From Bombilactobacillus bombi (GTDB lineage: Bacteria > Bacillota > Bacilli > Lactobacillales > Lactobacillaceae), in NCBI RefSeq assembly GCF_964340835.1, contig NZ_OZ204251.1: a stretch of 64,000 bases of DNA. One strand, written 5' to 3'. The translations under genes and the position numbers were made by a program. A model generated the notes under the pieces. The model had not been told where the DNA came from. It did no database searches and worked only from the letters and a program-made list of their open reading frames with translations. The first letter of the stretch is position 1. Every line of letters begins with the position of its first letter. Positions 53,790-62,534 of the stretch are shown here, piece by piece.

Positions 53790-54768
53790 ATTTAAAGGTT
53801 GTAGGTATTGTTGTGATAGGCTGAATATCTTGTTTGTTATTAAGTAATTTTAACAACGTTTGTCCAGCTAGGGCTCCCATTTTGTAGGGATTTTGAATAA
53901 TCATTTTAGCTGATGGCCAAATAGCGGGTACCAATGTAGTATCTGCAAATCCTGAAATTTGAATATTTTGAGCAGCTAAAATGCCAGAACCAATCAGAGC
54001 TGGCAAAAACTCGATTAACCAACGTTCTTTAAATGAAAAAATAACAGTTTTTTCAGAGCTAGCAGTTAATAACTTTTCTAATTGACAGTAAACTTGTTGA
54101 TGATTGTAATGAGTTTCGTTAATTTCAATAAGTTCGACTTGCTGATAGACACTTTTAATTCCCTGAAAACGTTCTTGACGAGTAGAAGCAACATCAATTT
54201 GAGATGATAAAACAATAGCTCGAGTATAACCATGCTTTTGGAAATATTTGGCAGCTTCTTGACTAGCTTCAAAGTTATTACTGATGATTTGTGGCCAAGG
54301 TGAATAGTCTAAGTGACGATCAAGAGTCACAATCGGCATAGAACGACGAATTTCAGACTTAATTTGAGCAACATCACTACTTAGTGGTTGCAAAATCAAG
54401 CCATCATAAGTACTTAATCCAACTGCGTTAATTAATTGATTTTCTTTTTGTTGCTCAGAATTAGTATCCAACATCGCAGTAGTATAACCTGCAGGTTCTA
54501 AGACAGAACAGGCACCCTTAAAAATTTCTGTGGAAAAAGAATCTGCCACGTTGACGACAACAATGGCAACAGTTTTGCTGCGATTAGTGATTAGTTGGCG
54601 AGCAGCCGCATTGGGCACATAATTCAATTGCTCAATAGCAGCAGCAACTTTTTTAGCTGTCGTTGGAGCCATACGCTTCAATTCGCCATGTAAATAGCGA
54701 GATACAGTTGCTGTTGAAACCTGTGCCAAATGAGCAACATCTTTAATGTTAGTTGATTTATTAGTCAT
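53788..54768 (-). CDS. LacI-family repressor
   Basis: A 326-residue regulator. HTH with hinge at 1-60 (NIKDVAHLAQVSTATVSRYLHGELKRMAPTTAKKVAAAIEQLNYVPNAAARQL), then a sugar-binding domain (TVAIVVVNVADSFSTEIFKGACSVLE). It is divergent from kdgA-kdgK, which makes it the likely repressor of that pair (KdgR-like); the intergenic region has two candidate operators. It may also act at the similar sites near adh and the rha transporter. Effector unknown. Confidence 0.9.
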   Translation of the reverse strand: MTNKSTNIKDVAHLAQVSTATVSRYLHGELKRMAPTTAKKVAAAIEQLNYVPNAAARQLITNRSKTVAIVVVNVADSFSTEIFKGACSVLEPAGYTTAMLDTNSEQQKENQLINAVGLSTYDGLILQPLSSDVAQIKSEIRRSMPIVTLDRHLDYSPWPQIISNNFEASQEAAKYFQKHGYTRAIVLSSQIDVASTRQERFQGIKSVYQQVELIEINETHYNHQQVYCQLEKLLTASSEKTVIFSFKERWLIEFLPALIGSGILAAQNIQISGFADTTLVPAIWPSAKMIIQNPYKMGALAGQTLLKLLNNKQDIQPITTIPTTFK

Positions 54769-54783
54769 AATTACCTCACAAAT

Positions 54784-54795
54784 GTAATCAATTAC
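54784..54795. promoter_or_regulatory. Candidate LacI operator before the repressor gene
   Basis: GTAATCAATTAC has perfect GTAAT/ATTAC arms and is close to GTAATCGATTTC at 45371. It is 15 bases upstream of the LacI gene start, suggesting autoregulation. Confidence 0.45.
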
Positions 54796-54860
54796 CTATT
54801 AAATATCAATTATAACAAATTAAGCTTATTATGAAAGAATTTTGTGATTGAAAATAATTG

Positions 54861-54874
54861 GGTAAAGGTTTACC
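54861..54874. promoter_or_regulatory. Candidate operator before kdgA
   Basis: GGTAAAGGTTTACC is an inverted repeat with 6-base arms and a 2-base centre, 33 bases before the kdgA start. Different in sequence from the GTAAT type site, so a second regulator is possible. Confidence 0.45.
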
Positions 54875-54907
54875 ATAAAGCTAGATATTATTTTAGGAGG
54901 AAAAATA

Positions 54908-55561
54908 ATGCAAAAAACAGAGACTATTAACGCTTTAGAACGCGCCGGAGTGGTAGCAGTTGTTAGAGGTGATTCTCAAGAGCAAGCTTATCAAACTGCA
55001 ATTGCTTGTATTAAAGGTGATATTAAAGCAATTGAAATGACATTTACGGCTCCTGCGGCTGATCAAAATATCACCCGATTAGTTCAAGAATATGCTGCTG
55101 ATGCTGAAGTGGTCATTGGAGCAGGTACAGTGTTAGATCCAATTACAGCACGTATTGCAATTTTAGCGGGTGCTAAGTTTATTGTCAGTCCTTCTTTTAA
55201 TCAAGATACAGCATTATTATGCAATGAATATCAAATTCCTTATTTACCTGGTTGCATGACAATTACCGAAGTCCAAACAGCAATGCGTTATGGAGCAGAG
55301 ATTATTAAAGCTTTTCCTGGAAATGTTTTGGGACAAAAGTTTGTTAAGGCGATTAAAGCACCACTACCACAAGTTAATATTATGCCTACTGGTGGTGTCA
55401 ATTTGGAGAATATGCATGAATGGTTTGCAGCTGGGGTAGTAGCTGTTGGTGCTGGTAGCAATTTGACAGGTGCTGCTGCTCAAAACGATTTTGCCGCTGT
55501 AACTCAACAAGCTCAAGCTTATCATCAAGAATTATTGCGGATTAGATCAGAAAAGGAGTAG
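54908..55561 (+). CDS. kdgA: KDPG aldolase
   Basis: A 217-residue class I aldolase splitting 2-keto-3-deoxy-6-phosphogluconate to pyruvate and glyceraldehyde-3-phosphate. Glu43 in IEMTFTAP, the Schiff-base Lys134 in EIIKAFPG and the phosphate-binding MPTGGVN are present. AGGAGG precedes the ATG. It is followed four bases later by the KDG kinase, giving a complete lower pathway. No hexuronate or dehydratase gene is in the window to supply KDG. Confidence 0.93.
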   Translation: MQKTETINALERAGVVAVVRGDSQEQAYQTAIACIKGDIKAIEMTFTAPAADQNITRLVQEYAADAEVVIGAGTVLDPITARIAILAGAKFIVSPSFNQDTALLCNEYQIPYLPGCMTITEVQTAMRYGAEIIKAFPGNVLGQKFVKAIKAPLPQVNIMPTGGVNLENMHEWFAAGVVAVGAGSNLTGAAAQNDFAAVTQQAQAYHQELLRIRSEKE

Positions 55562-55564
55562 ACA

Positions 55565-56590
55565 ATGAAAAAAGTAGTTACTTTTGGGGAAATGATGTTG
55601 CGTTTAAAGCCACAAGAAAATGAACGCATTATCCAAGCAAATCAATTTTCCGCTCTTTATGGTGGATCTGAGGCTAATGTGGCTGTATCTTTGGCGCTTT
55701 TTGGCGATCAAGCTCAATTTGTGTCTAAAGTTCCAGCTCATGCCGTAGGAGAAGCAGCAATAGGAACATTACGTCGTTATGGAGTAGATACTTCGCAAAT
55801 TTTGCAAGGTGGACCGCGCTTGGGGATTTATTTTTTTGAAAAGGGCGCTAGTGTACGAAACACAAGTGTCGTATACGATCGTGCAGGTAGTTCTTTTGCG
55901 TTATCACAAGCTGATGAATACGATTGGAATCGCATTTTGGCTGATGCAGATTATTTTTATTTTTCCGGAATTACACCAGCAATTTCTTCTGAAACAACCC
56001 AAGCAATCTTAGCTGCTTGTCAATATTGTGTAGAGAATCAGATTAAAGTAGTGTGTGACTTGAATTATCGTGGCAAAATGTGGACAACTACTCAAGCTCA
56101 AGCCACGATGGACAAGCTTATGCCTTATGTTGATATTTGTTTGGCCAATGATGAAGACTTTGAAGCTTCTTTAGGAATTAAGGCCTTTGACGGAGATATG
56201 AGTCACGGCATCGAGCAAAAAGCTGAATTTATCGCAGGGATGAAAAAAATTATCGAGAAATATCCGAATGTGCAAACTGTAGCTAGTGTTTTACGTAATA
56301 TTAAGTCTGTAGAAGATTCACAATGGATGGGGTTAATGGTTAATCATGACCAAGTTTATGACACCCCAGTTTATCCAATGCATGTCTGGGAAGGTGTTGC
56401 TGCTGGGGATGCCTTCGGAGCTGGTCTAATGCATGGAATTATCAATAACTTTGATCCACAAAAGCAGCTTGATTTTGCAATAGCTGCTAGTGTCTTGAAG
56501 TTAACTATTAGTGGAGATTTGAATTTAGTTAATGAATCTGAAGTATTAGCAGTCATGAATAAACAAAATGGCATGCGCGTGATGCGCTAA
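55565..56590 (+). CDS. kdgK: 2-keto-3-deoxygluconate kinase
   Basis: A 341-residue PfkB-family sugar kinase. The N-terminal VVTFGEMMLRLKPQENERIIQANQF and GGSEANVAVSLALFG are of the KDG kinase type. The C-terminal catalytic motif EGVAAGDAFGAGLMHG carries the base Asp. AAGGAG precedes the ATG, three bases after kdgA. Phosphorylates KDG for the aldolase. Fructokinase-like relatives are the main alternative but the pairing with KdgA favours KDG. Confidence 0.9.
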   Translation: MKKVVTFGEMMLRLKPQENERIIQANQFSALYGGSEANVAVSLALFGDQAQFVSKVPAHAVGEAAIGTLRRYGVDTSQILQGGPRLGIYFFEKGASVRNTSVVYDRAGSSFALSQADEYDWNRILADADYFYFSGITPAISSETTQAILAACQYCVENQIKVVCDLNYRGKMWTTTQAQATMDKLMPYVDICLANDEDFEASLGIKAFDGDMSHGIEQKAEFIAGMKKIIEKYPNVQTVASVLRNIKSVEDSQWMGLMVNHDQVYDTPVYPMHVWEGVAAGDAFGAGLMHGIINNFDPQKQLDFAIAASVLKLTISGDLNLVNESEVLAVMNKQNGMRVMR

Positions 56591-56615
56591 TAAAATAAAT
56601 TCAGTTCTCTGTACG

Positions 56616-56648
56616 AAAGTATTGGTAAGAAATTATCAATACTTTTTT
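56616..56648 (+). terminator. Terminator of the kdgA-kdgK unit
   Basis: AAAGTATTGGTA and TATCAATACTTT pair (one G-T) around a short loop, followed by TTT. Confidence 0.85.
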
Positions 56649-56768
56649 AATTCAATTTAGAAACTATTTTCATCACTAACTGTCTAAAACTATTATTGTG
56701 TCTAATTTATCAATAAAGATAAACTGAAATTGTATGATTAATGCAAAAATAACAAACTATTTAATCAT

Positions 56769-56785
56769 TGGCATATAATTTGCTT
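56769..56785 (+). promoter_or_regulatory. Sigma-54 (-24/-12) promoter of the GH172 gene
   Basis: TGGCAT-N5-TTGCTT (56769-56774 and 56780-56785), with the GG and GC dinucleotides at the spacing required by RpoN. The same motif, followed by the same TTATAT, occurs before the PTS genes at 60716. The 299-base gap between kdgK and the GH172 gene holds this promoter, the kdgK terminator, and an AT-rich stretch with two TGTCTA repeats. Confidence 0.82.
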
Positions 56786-56889
56786 ATATAAAGGTAGTGA
56801 TGTATTTAATTTAATTATGGATTCAATCTCTTATTTCAAAAATATGATATGTCACTTGTACAATAACTTGATACAGGAGATGAATAATA

Positions 56890-58014
56890 ATGAACAACTA
56901 TTTAAATAGTATTTGGAATTACCAGGGCGAACAAAGTCGAAATATTACCCCAGAAAATAAGTATGGAGAAAAAGGCAAGGCTGCAATGTCCGCAAGCAAG
57001 TTAGGTGTTGGTCGTAAAGGATCACCTTCAGTTCCAATTAATCCCAATGAAACCATTACTTTGGCCGAGATTGAAGGACCTGGAATTATTCGTCATATTT
57101 GGATGACAGTTCCTGATAAAACTACAGCAGGGAGTTTTGTTTTACGTGATTTAATTTTAAGAATGTATTGGGATGATGAATCAACACCATCTGTAGAAGT
57201 TCCTTTAGGCGATTTTTTCTGCAATGGTTTTGGTCAAAGTTGTGAAGTTAATTCTTTACCCATTGTTGTTAACCCAACAGCAGGAATGAATTCTTATTTT
57301 GAAATGCCATTTCGTAAAAAAGCAAAAATCACATTAACTAGTGAGCACCCTAATTTTATTAAACATATATTTTATACTTTTAGTTATGCTTTGACAGATG
57401 TTCCTGATGATGCCTTATATTTTCATGCTAAATGGAATCGTGAACGCTCTACTAAAAAAGGTATCGATTATACTTTGATTGATAATATTAAGGGGCATGG
57501 TTACTACGTCGGCACTTATATGGCTTTATGTGCCTTAGAGCGATATTGGTGGGGCGAAGGTGAGTTTAAGTTTTATTTGGATGATGATCAAGAATTTCCT
57601 ACAATTACTTCAACTGGAGCTGAAGATTATTTTGGTGGTGCTTGGGCCTTTCATAAACGTAATTATGGAGAATTACCATATGCTAAGAACTTTAATACAT
57701 TATTTATGGGATATCCATTTCAATCTAAGCGTGATAGTACACGTGATTATTTTAGTGCTGGTAAACCTAATCCTAATTCGCCCCATGGTTTTGGCGATGA
57801 TGCTTTACCCATGCATGGTCTATATCGTTGGCATTTACCTGATCCAATTTCTTTTCATAAGAATTTACGAGTAACTTTTCAAGATTTAGGTAATGATGAT
57901 ATTAAGTTATATGAAAGAGAAGATGATATTTCTACAGTAGCCTATTGGTATCAAAATGAGCCTCATAATAAATTTAAAAATATTTTAAATCGAGAAGATA
58001 GATTGCCGAGATGA
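56890..58014 (+). CDS. DUF2961 / GH172 family glycosidase
   Basis: A 374-residue cytoplasmic protein of the DUF2961 family, now GH172, whose known members act on alpha-D-fructofuranosides (difructose dianhydride I) and D-arabinofuranosides. Seen are the N-terminal AAMSASKLGVGRKGSPSVPI, EGPGIIRHIWMT, and the acidic WWGEGEFKFYLDDD (220-233) and TSTGAEDYFGGAWAF (240-253), which hold conserved glutamates expected at the active site. AGGAGA lies nine bases before the ATG. No signal peptide. A sigma-54 promoter drives it, and the activator and PTS genes follow directly. A PTS-imported, possibly phosphorylated, furanoside is the probable substrate. Confidence 0.85.
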   Translation: MNNYLNSIWNYQGEQSRNITPENKYGEKGKAAMSASKLGVGRKGSPSVPINPNETITLAEIEGPGIIRHIWMTVPDKTTAGSFVLRDLILRMYWDDESTPSVEVPLGDFFCNGFGQSCEVNSLPIVVNPTAGMNSYFEMPFRKKAKITLTSEHPNFIKHIFYTFSYALTDVPDDALYFHAKWNRERSTKKGIDYTLIDNIKGHGYYVGTYMALCALERYWWGEGEFKFYLDDDQEFPTITSTGAEDYFGGAWAFHKRNYGELPYAKNFNTLFMGYPFQSKRDSTRDYFSAGKPNPNSPHGFGDDALPMHGLYRWHLPDPISFHKNLRVTFQDLGNDDIKLYEREDDISTVAYWYQNEPHNKFKNILNREDRLPR

Positions 58015-58075
58015 TCTTATAGATAGATTAAAAATATGTTTAATTCTTTTCTTTGTATGAAAGAGATAAAAATAT

Positions 58076-60637
58076 ATGAAATTGAAAGCAAAAGAGCGCG
58101 TTTTTCAACAATTACAAAATTTAAATCAACAATTAGGTAAAGTCACTAGCGAGTATTTAGCTGAGGTAATGGATTTATCGCGTCAAAACGTTAACCACTA
58201 TTTAGTACAACTTGAACGAGAAAAACGTGTCCAGAAGATTAATGGTCATCCCAATTATTGGTATGCTATTAAAAATATTAATACTCCTATAAATTCAAAG
58301 CTGCATGAGATTATTGGTGCTAATGGCAGTTTAAAATCGATTATTCAAAAATGTACAGCAGCTATTAAATATCCTCCACAAGGATTGAATATTTTGCTTA
58401 CTGGTAATAGTGGAGTAGGTAAAAGCTTCTTAGCACATCAGCTGTATGAATATTCTAAGCAACAGCGAGTAATTTCTGCAGCAGCACCTTTTGTAGTATT
58501 GAATTGTGCTGATTATGCTGATAATCCTGAATTATTATCGGCAACTTTATTTGGCTATAAACAAGGAGCTTTTACAGGTGCTAATAAAGATGTTGATGGA
58601 TTAATAGCAAATGCTAATGGCGGATATTTATTTTTGGATGAAGTACATCGATTATCACAAGAAAATCAAGAAAAATTATTTGTTTTCCTAGATACGGGCC
58701 GATATCGTCCTATAGGAGAATACAAAAACTGGAAAACATCTAAGGTACGCTTTATTTTTGCAACTACAGAAAAAGTAAATGAATACTTTTTAAATACTTT
58801 TAGAAGACGAATACCAGTAATTGTTCATTTAAGTGATTTTTCTCAGCGTCCAGTTTCTGAACGCTTAGATATTGTTGAAGCTTTATTTAAACAAGAAGCT
58901 AAAAGACTAAAACGAACTATTACGATAGATTATCATATTATAAATACTTTGATTTTTAGTAATTATGCAGGAAATATTGGTGATATAAAAAATTTAATTA
59001 AAATTAGTTGTGCACAAGCATATAATAATTCCAAAGGTGAAAATTTATTTATTGATGTTACTAATTTTCCACAGTCAATAATTAAAAAAGAGGTATTAAA
59101 TACTTTAACTGTTACTCCTGAAACAAATGAAAAACAGTTATTACCACAAGAGTTAAATTATCAACAGCAATTACAAAATTTATTTAAAAAGATTATTAAT
59201 CATTCAAATATGCAACATGTTAAGAATGAATTACAGCAATACCTAGTTAAACTAAATAATGATTATAGTCAGAAGTTCACTTTTTTAGAGAATAATATTT
59301 TACAACTTTGGGAAAAAATAGTTGTTAAAAGCTATGGTCTGTTATCTAGTATATCTATATGTAAAATTTGTTTAGTTGTAAACAGATATGACTTTAATAT
59401 TGAAATTACACAGTTGCAAACCACTATGAATATTATAAAAGAGCAATATCCTCGTTCAACATATGTTGTGAAACAGTTTATCGAACGGGTACCATTTTGG
59501 ACTAGTAATACAACGTTGATTTTTCAAATTATTGCTAGTTTATTATTAAGTGACTGTGTCAATGAAAAACTCCCAGCTAAAGGATTGCTGTTAGCCCATG
59601 GAGAAAATACAGCAAGTAGCATACAAGCAGTAGTAAATCAATTATGTGGCAATTATATTTATGAAGCAATTGATATGCCGATGGATAGTAATGTTAAAGA
59701 GATAATAATTGAAACTAGGAAATTTCTTGATGAACAAGTTAATGCTGATAATTTGGTTTTAATTGTTGATATGGGTTCTTTGCAACAAATTTACTCACAA
59801 TTGAAAGATTCTATTAAAGGCCAACTATTAGTTGTAAATAATTTAACTACTGCTGTGGCTTTAGATTTAGGATTGAAATTAAGTACACAAAACAATTTTT
59901 CTGATATATTAAAGCAAACTGAATCAAAATACGAGATTAGTATTAAATATTTTGAAGGTTTTGCTAGAAAGAATAATATTATTATTTCTTGTATGTCTGG
60001 ATTAGGTATTTCTGAACAGTTGCAGCGCATTTTTAAGAATTATTTGAGTAAAAGTAATATAGAAATTTATACTAAAGGGTATTCAGAATTAAAACAGTTA
60101 ATTGAGTCTAATAACATTGACTATTTTAAAAAAACACAATTAATTATTACTACTAGTAATTTGCCAGAGTCATTTTCTATTCCTCATTTTAATATCTATG
60201 ATGTTTTTGATGATGATCAACAAAATATATTAAAAAACACTTTACTTCAAGTTATAGATCGTGTGACTTATGATGATTTAGTTCAAGATTTGATTAAATT
60301 CTTTTCTTTAAAGGGTATAGCTGCAAGATTACGTTTTTTAAATCCTGAAGTTGTGACAGATGAAGTGGAAACGATTATTGCAAAGTATGAGAATTATTTT
60401 CATCAACATTTTCCAGATAAAGTAAAATTGAATTTATATATGCATCTAGCTTTAATGCTTGAGCGATTAATAATAAATCGTGATTCCAATGATTATTCTG
60501 CTGATAATTTAAGTAATTCAGAAAAAAACTTTTATCAAATTTCAAAAGATATTTTTCAACCTCTGGAGCAGAAATATCATATTCATATGAGTAACTATGA
60601 AATATCTTTGTTATATGAGTTAATGCAAAATATTTAA
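58076..60637 (+). CDS. LevR-type sigma-54 activator with PTS-regulation domains
   Basis: An 853-residue activator. N-terminal HTH (about 20-55), AAA+ domain with Walker A GNSGVGKS (110-117), the sigma-54-contact GAFTGA (164-169) and Walker B LFLDE (185-189). The C-terminal half has a PRD-like region, an EIIA-Man-like domain with LLLAHGE (His508), an EIIB-like SCMSGLG (Cys639) and a final PRD with YMHLALMLERL (His790). These let PTS phosphorylation state tune activity. It lies between the GH172 gene and the PTS it should control. Confidence 0.93.
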   Translation: MKLKAKERVFQQLQNLNQQLGKVTSEYLAEVMDLSRQNVNHYLVQLEREKRVQKINGHPNYWYAIKNINTPINSKLHEIIGANGSLKSIIQKCTAAIKYPPQGLNILLTGNSGVGKSFLAHQLYEYSKQQRVISAAAPFVVLNCADYADNPELLSATLFGYKQGAFTGANKDVDGLIANANGGYLFLDEVHRLSQENQEKLFVFLDTGRYRPIGEYKNWKTSKVRFIFATTEKVNEYFLNTFRRRIPVIVHLSDFSQRPVSERLDIVEALFKQEAKRLKRTITIDYHIINTLIFSNYAGNIGDIKNLIKISCAQAYNNSKGENLFIDVTNFPQSIIKKEVLNTLTVTPETNEKQLLPQELNYQQQLQNLFKKIINHSNMQHVKNELQQYLVKLNNDYSQKFTFLENNILQLWEKIVVKSYGLLSSISICKICLVVNRYDFNIEITQLQTTMNIIKEQYPRSTYVVKQFIERVPFWTSNTTLIFQIIASLLLSDCVNEKLPAKGLLLAHGENTASSIQAVVNQLCGNYIYEAIDMPMDSNVKEIIIETRKFLDEQVNADNLVLIVDMGSLQQIYSQLKDSIKGQLLVVNNLTTAVALDLGLKLSTQNNFSDILKQTESKYEISIKYFEGFARKNNIIISCMSGLGISEQLQRIFKNYLSKSNIEIYTKGYSELKQLIESNNIDYFKKTQLIITTSNLPESFSIPHFNIYDVFDDDQQNILKNTLLQVIDRVTYDDLVQDLIKFFSLKGIAARLRFLNPEVVTDEVETIIAKYENYFHQHFPDKVKLNLYMHLALMLERLIINRDSNDYSADNLSNSEKNFYQISKDIFQPLEQKYHIHMSNYEISLLYELMQNI

Positions 60638-60643
60638 TTGTCT

Positions 60644-60686
60644 AAAAGAGTGTCTGATTTAATTAGCAAATCAGACACTCTTTTTT
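60644..60686 (+). terminator. Terminator of the activator gene
   Basis: AAAAGAGTGTCTGATTT and AAATCAGACACTCTTTT form a perfect 17-bp stem around a 7-base loop, followed by TT. Confidence 0.93.
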
Positions 60687-60715
60687 GTTGACTGATGTCA
60701 GGCCATTTTATTGAT

Positions 60716-60732
60716 TGGCATCGTTTTTGCTT
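60716..60732 (+). promoter_or_regulatory. Sigma-54 (-24/-12) promoter of the PTS operon
   Basis: TGGCAT-N5-TTGCTT (60716-60721, 60727-60732), matching the element at 56769 base for base in both boxes and in the following TTATAT. It lies about 37 bases before the EIIA start. Confidence 0.88.
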
Positions 60733-60768
60733 ATATCTATATATAAGATTTAGAAAGGGATGACATAG

Positions 60769-61194
60769 TTGTCGAAAATTTTAATTGCTACACATGGGAA
60801 TTTTGCATCAGGAATTGCTAAAAGCATTGAATTATTAACAGGTGAGACTGCGAATATAACTGCTATTGATGCGTATGTAGATGATAATGATTTAGATAAA
60901 GAACTAAATAATTATATACAAACAGTTAATCCACAAGATAATATTTATGTATTTACTGATATTTATGGTGGTAGTGTTAATCAAAAAATCATGATAACTT
61001 TTCAAAAAAATAATATTTCCGCTCGCATAATTACAGGATTTAATTTGCCATTATTACTAGAAATTACTACAACAAAAAAATTATTATCTGATGATGAATT
61101 AGATCAAATAATTTCACAATCACGTGCAGAATTAAAACGTTGTTCATTAAAAGCAATTACTAAAACTGACGATTCAGAAGATTTTTTCAATTAG
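60769..61194 (+). CDS. Mannose-family PTS EIIA
   Basis: A 141-residue cytoplasmic EIIA domain of the mannose family. The phosphorylated His9 in IATHGNFASGIAKSIELLTG is conserved. The start is TTG at 60769, eight bases after AAAGGGA. It passes phosphate from HPr to EIIB. First gene of EIIA-EIIB-EIIC-EIID, expressed from the sigma-54 promoter. Confidence 0.93.
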   Translation: MSKILIATHGNFASGIAKSIELLTGETANITAIDAYVDDNDLDKELNNYIQTVNPQDNIYVFTDIYGGSVNQKIMITFQKNNISARIITGFNLPLLLEITTTKKLLSDDELDQIISQSRAELKRCSLKAITKTDDSEDFFN

Positions 61195-61205
61195 GGGGAT
61201 TTGCA

Positions 61206-61700
61206 ATGATAAAAGCATTAAGAGTTGATGAAAGATTGATACATGGTCAAATTGCGATGTCGTGGTCTAAGGAATTAAAGCTCACTGGCTTAGTAGTAGC
61301 TAATAATGAGGCTGCTACAAATGATGTACAAAAAATGACTTTAAAAATGGCGGCTCCTTCTGGTGTAAAAGCAATTGTAGATACAATATCAGGTGCCATT
61401 AAATTATTATCTGATCCTAGATCTGAGAAAATGAATCTAATGGTACTAGTATCCACTGTCAAAGATGCTGTTGAAATTTCCAAAGCTTTTCCTTCTCAAA
61501 TTGAATTAGTTAATATTGGAAATGCTGGTAAAATGAACCATTCAAATCAAGAAACTACAGTTTTGAGTAAAGAAGTGATGTTATCAAAAGAAGAAATTAG
61601 TTCTTTAAAAGAATTAATCAATATTTATCCAAAAACATTTTTCCAAGGAACACCGGTAATGGAAAAGAAATTAGCAAGTAAGATATTAGAAAATTTATAA
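61206..61700 (+). CDS. Mannose-family PTS EIIB
   Basis: A 164-residue EIIB. The phosphorylation site His13 is in RVDERLIHGQIAMSW, the standard motif of the mannose family. Sits 11 bases after EIIA and before EIIC. GGGGG-type ribosome-binding site (AGGGGGAT). Fructose, mannose, sorbose and other sugars are handled by the family; the sequence does not tell which. Confidence 0.94.
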   Translation: MIKALRVDERLIHGQIAMSWSKELKLTGLVVANNEAATNDVQKMTLKMAAPSGVKAIVDTISGAIKLLSDPRSEKMNLMVLVSTVKDAVEISKAFPSQIELVNIGNAGKMNHSNQETTVLSKEVMLSKEEISSLKELINIYPKTFFQGTPVMEKKLASKILENL

Positions 61701-61715
61701 AAGAAGGTAAGTAAG

Positions 61716-62534
61716 ATGTATGATGCATTTGTAACAGCTTTAGCAGTATTTGTTGGGGTGGCTTTCCATGAGTTGTTTGGATTAGGTATGTTTAGTCGCC
61801 CAATTGTGGTTGCACCTTTAACGGGGCTATTAATGGGTGATGTTCAAACAGGATTATTAGTTGGAGCTTCTCTAGAAGCTATTTTTATGGGAGTTGTTAT
61901 CATTGGAATTTCTGGAAGTGCAGAGCCAGCTTTAGCAGCAGGGTTGGCAACAGCTTTTTCTATAAAAATGGGAGGAAATACTCATGCAATTTTACCATTA
62001 GTATTTCCTATCGCTGTAGTAGGTCTACAATTATTGAACATGATTTTTTCATTTGTTTGTGGACCATGGGCTTCTAAATTTTTTAAATATGCTGAACAAG
62101 CAGATGAAAAAAAGATAACAAGGTTACATTTTGGCATGTGGTTCGTTCATTTTGGACTATATGCATTAATCCCATTTTTTGCAGTTCTATTAGGAGCAGG
62201 AGCGGTAAAAACTATTTTAAATAGTATTCCTCATGTAATTATGAATGGTCTAACTGTTGCTGGAAATTTATTACCAGCTGTTGGGATGGCAATGCTAATG
62301 CAAATGTTATGGGATAACAAAATTGCTATTTGGTTTTTCTTTGGTGCCATCTTAATGGCCTACCTAAAATTACCTTTGATTGCAATTGCTGCCTTGGGAA
62401 CAGTTATTGCGATTGCTATAGCGCAAAGAGATTTTCAATTAAAGAAAATGTCTAATAAGACAATTTTAGCAACTGACAATGATTCAACTACTGATAGTGG
62501 ACTTAACAGTGAAGAGGAGGACTTTTTTAAATGA
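61716..62534 (+). CDS. Mannose-family PTS EIIC
   Basis: A 272-residue membrane channel. FHELFGLGMFSRPIVVAPLTGLLMGDVQTGLLVGASLEAIFMGVVIIGISGSAEPALAAGLATAFSIKMGG is typical of EIIC-Man. The acidic tail after residue 250 (STTDSGLNSEEEDFFK) is at the 3' end, where GAGGAGG for EIID is embedded. Overlaps EIID by four bases. Confidence 0.93.
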   Translation: MYDAFVTALAVFVGVAFHELFGLGMFSRPIVVAPLTGLLMGDVQTGLLVGASLEAIFMGVVIIGISGSAEPALAAGLATAFSIKMGGNTHAILPLVFPIAVVGLQLLNMIFSFVCGPWASKFFKYAEQADEKKITRLHFGMWFVHFGLYALIPFFAVLLGAGAVKTILNSIPHVIMNGLTVAGNLLPAVGMAMLMQMLWDNKIAIWFFFGAILMAYLKLPLIAIAALGTVIAIAIAQRDFQLKKMSNKTILATDNDSTTDSGLNSEEEDFFK

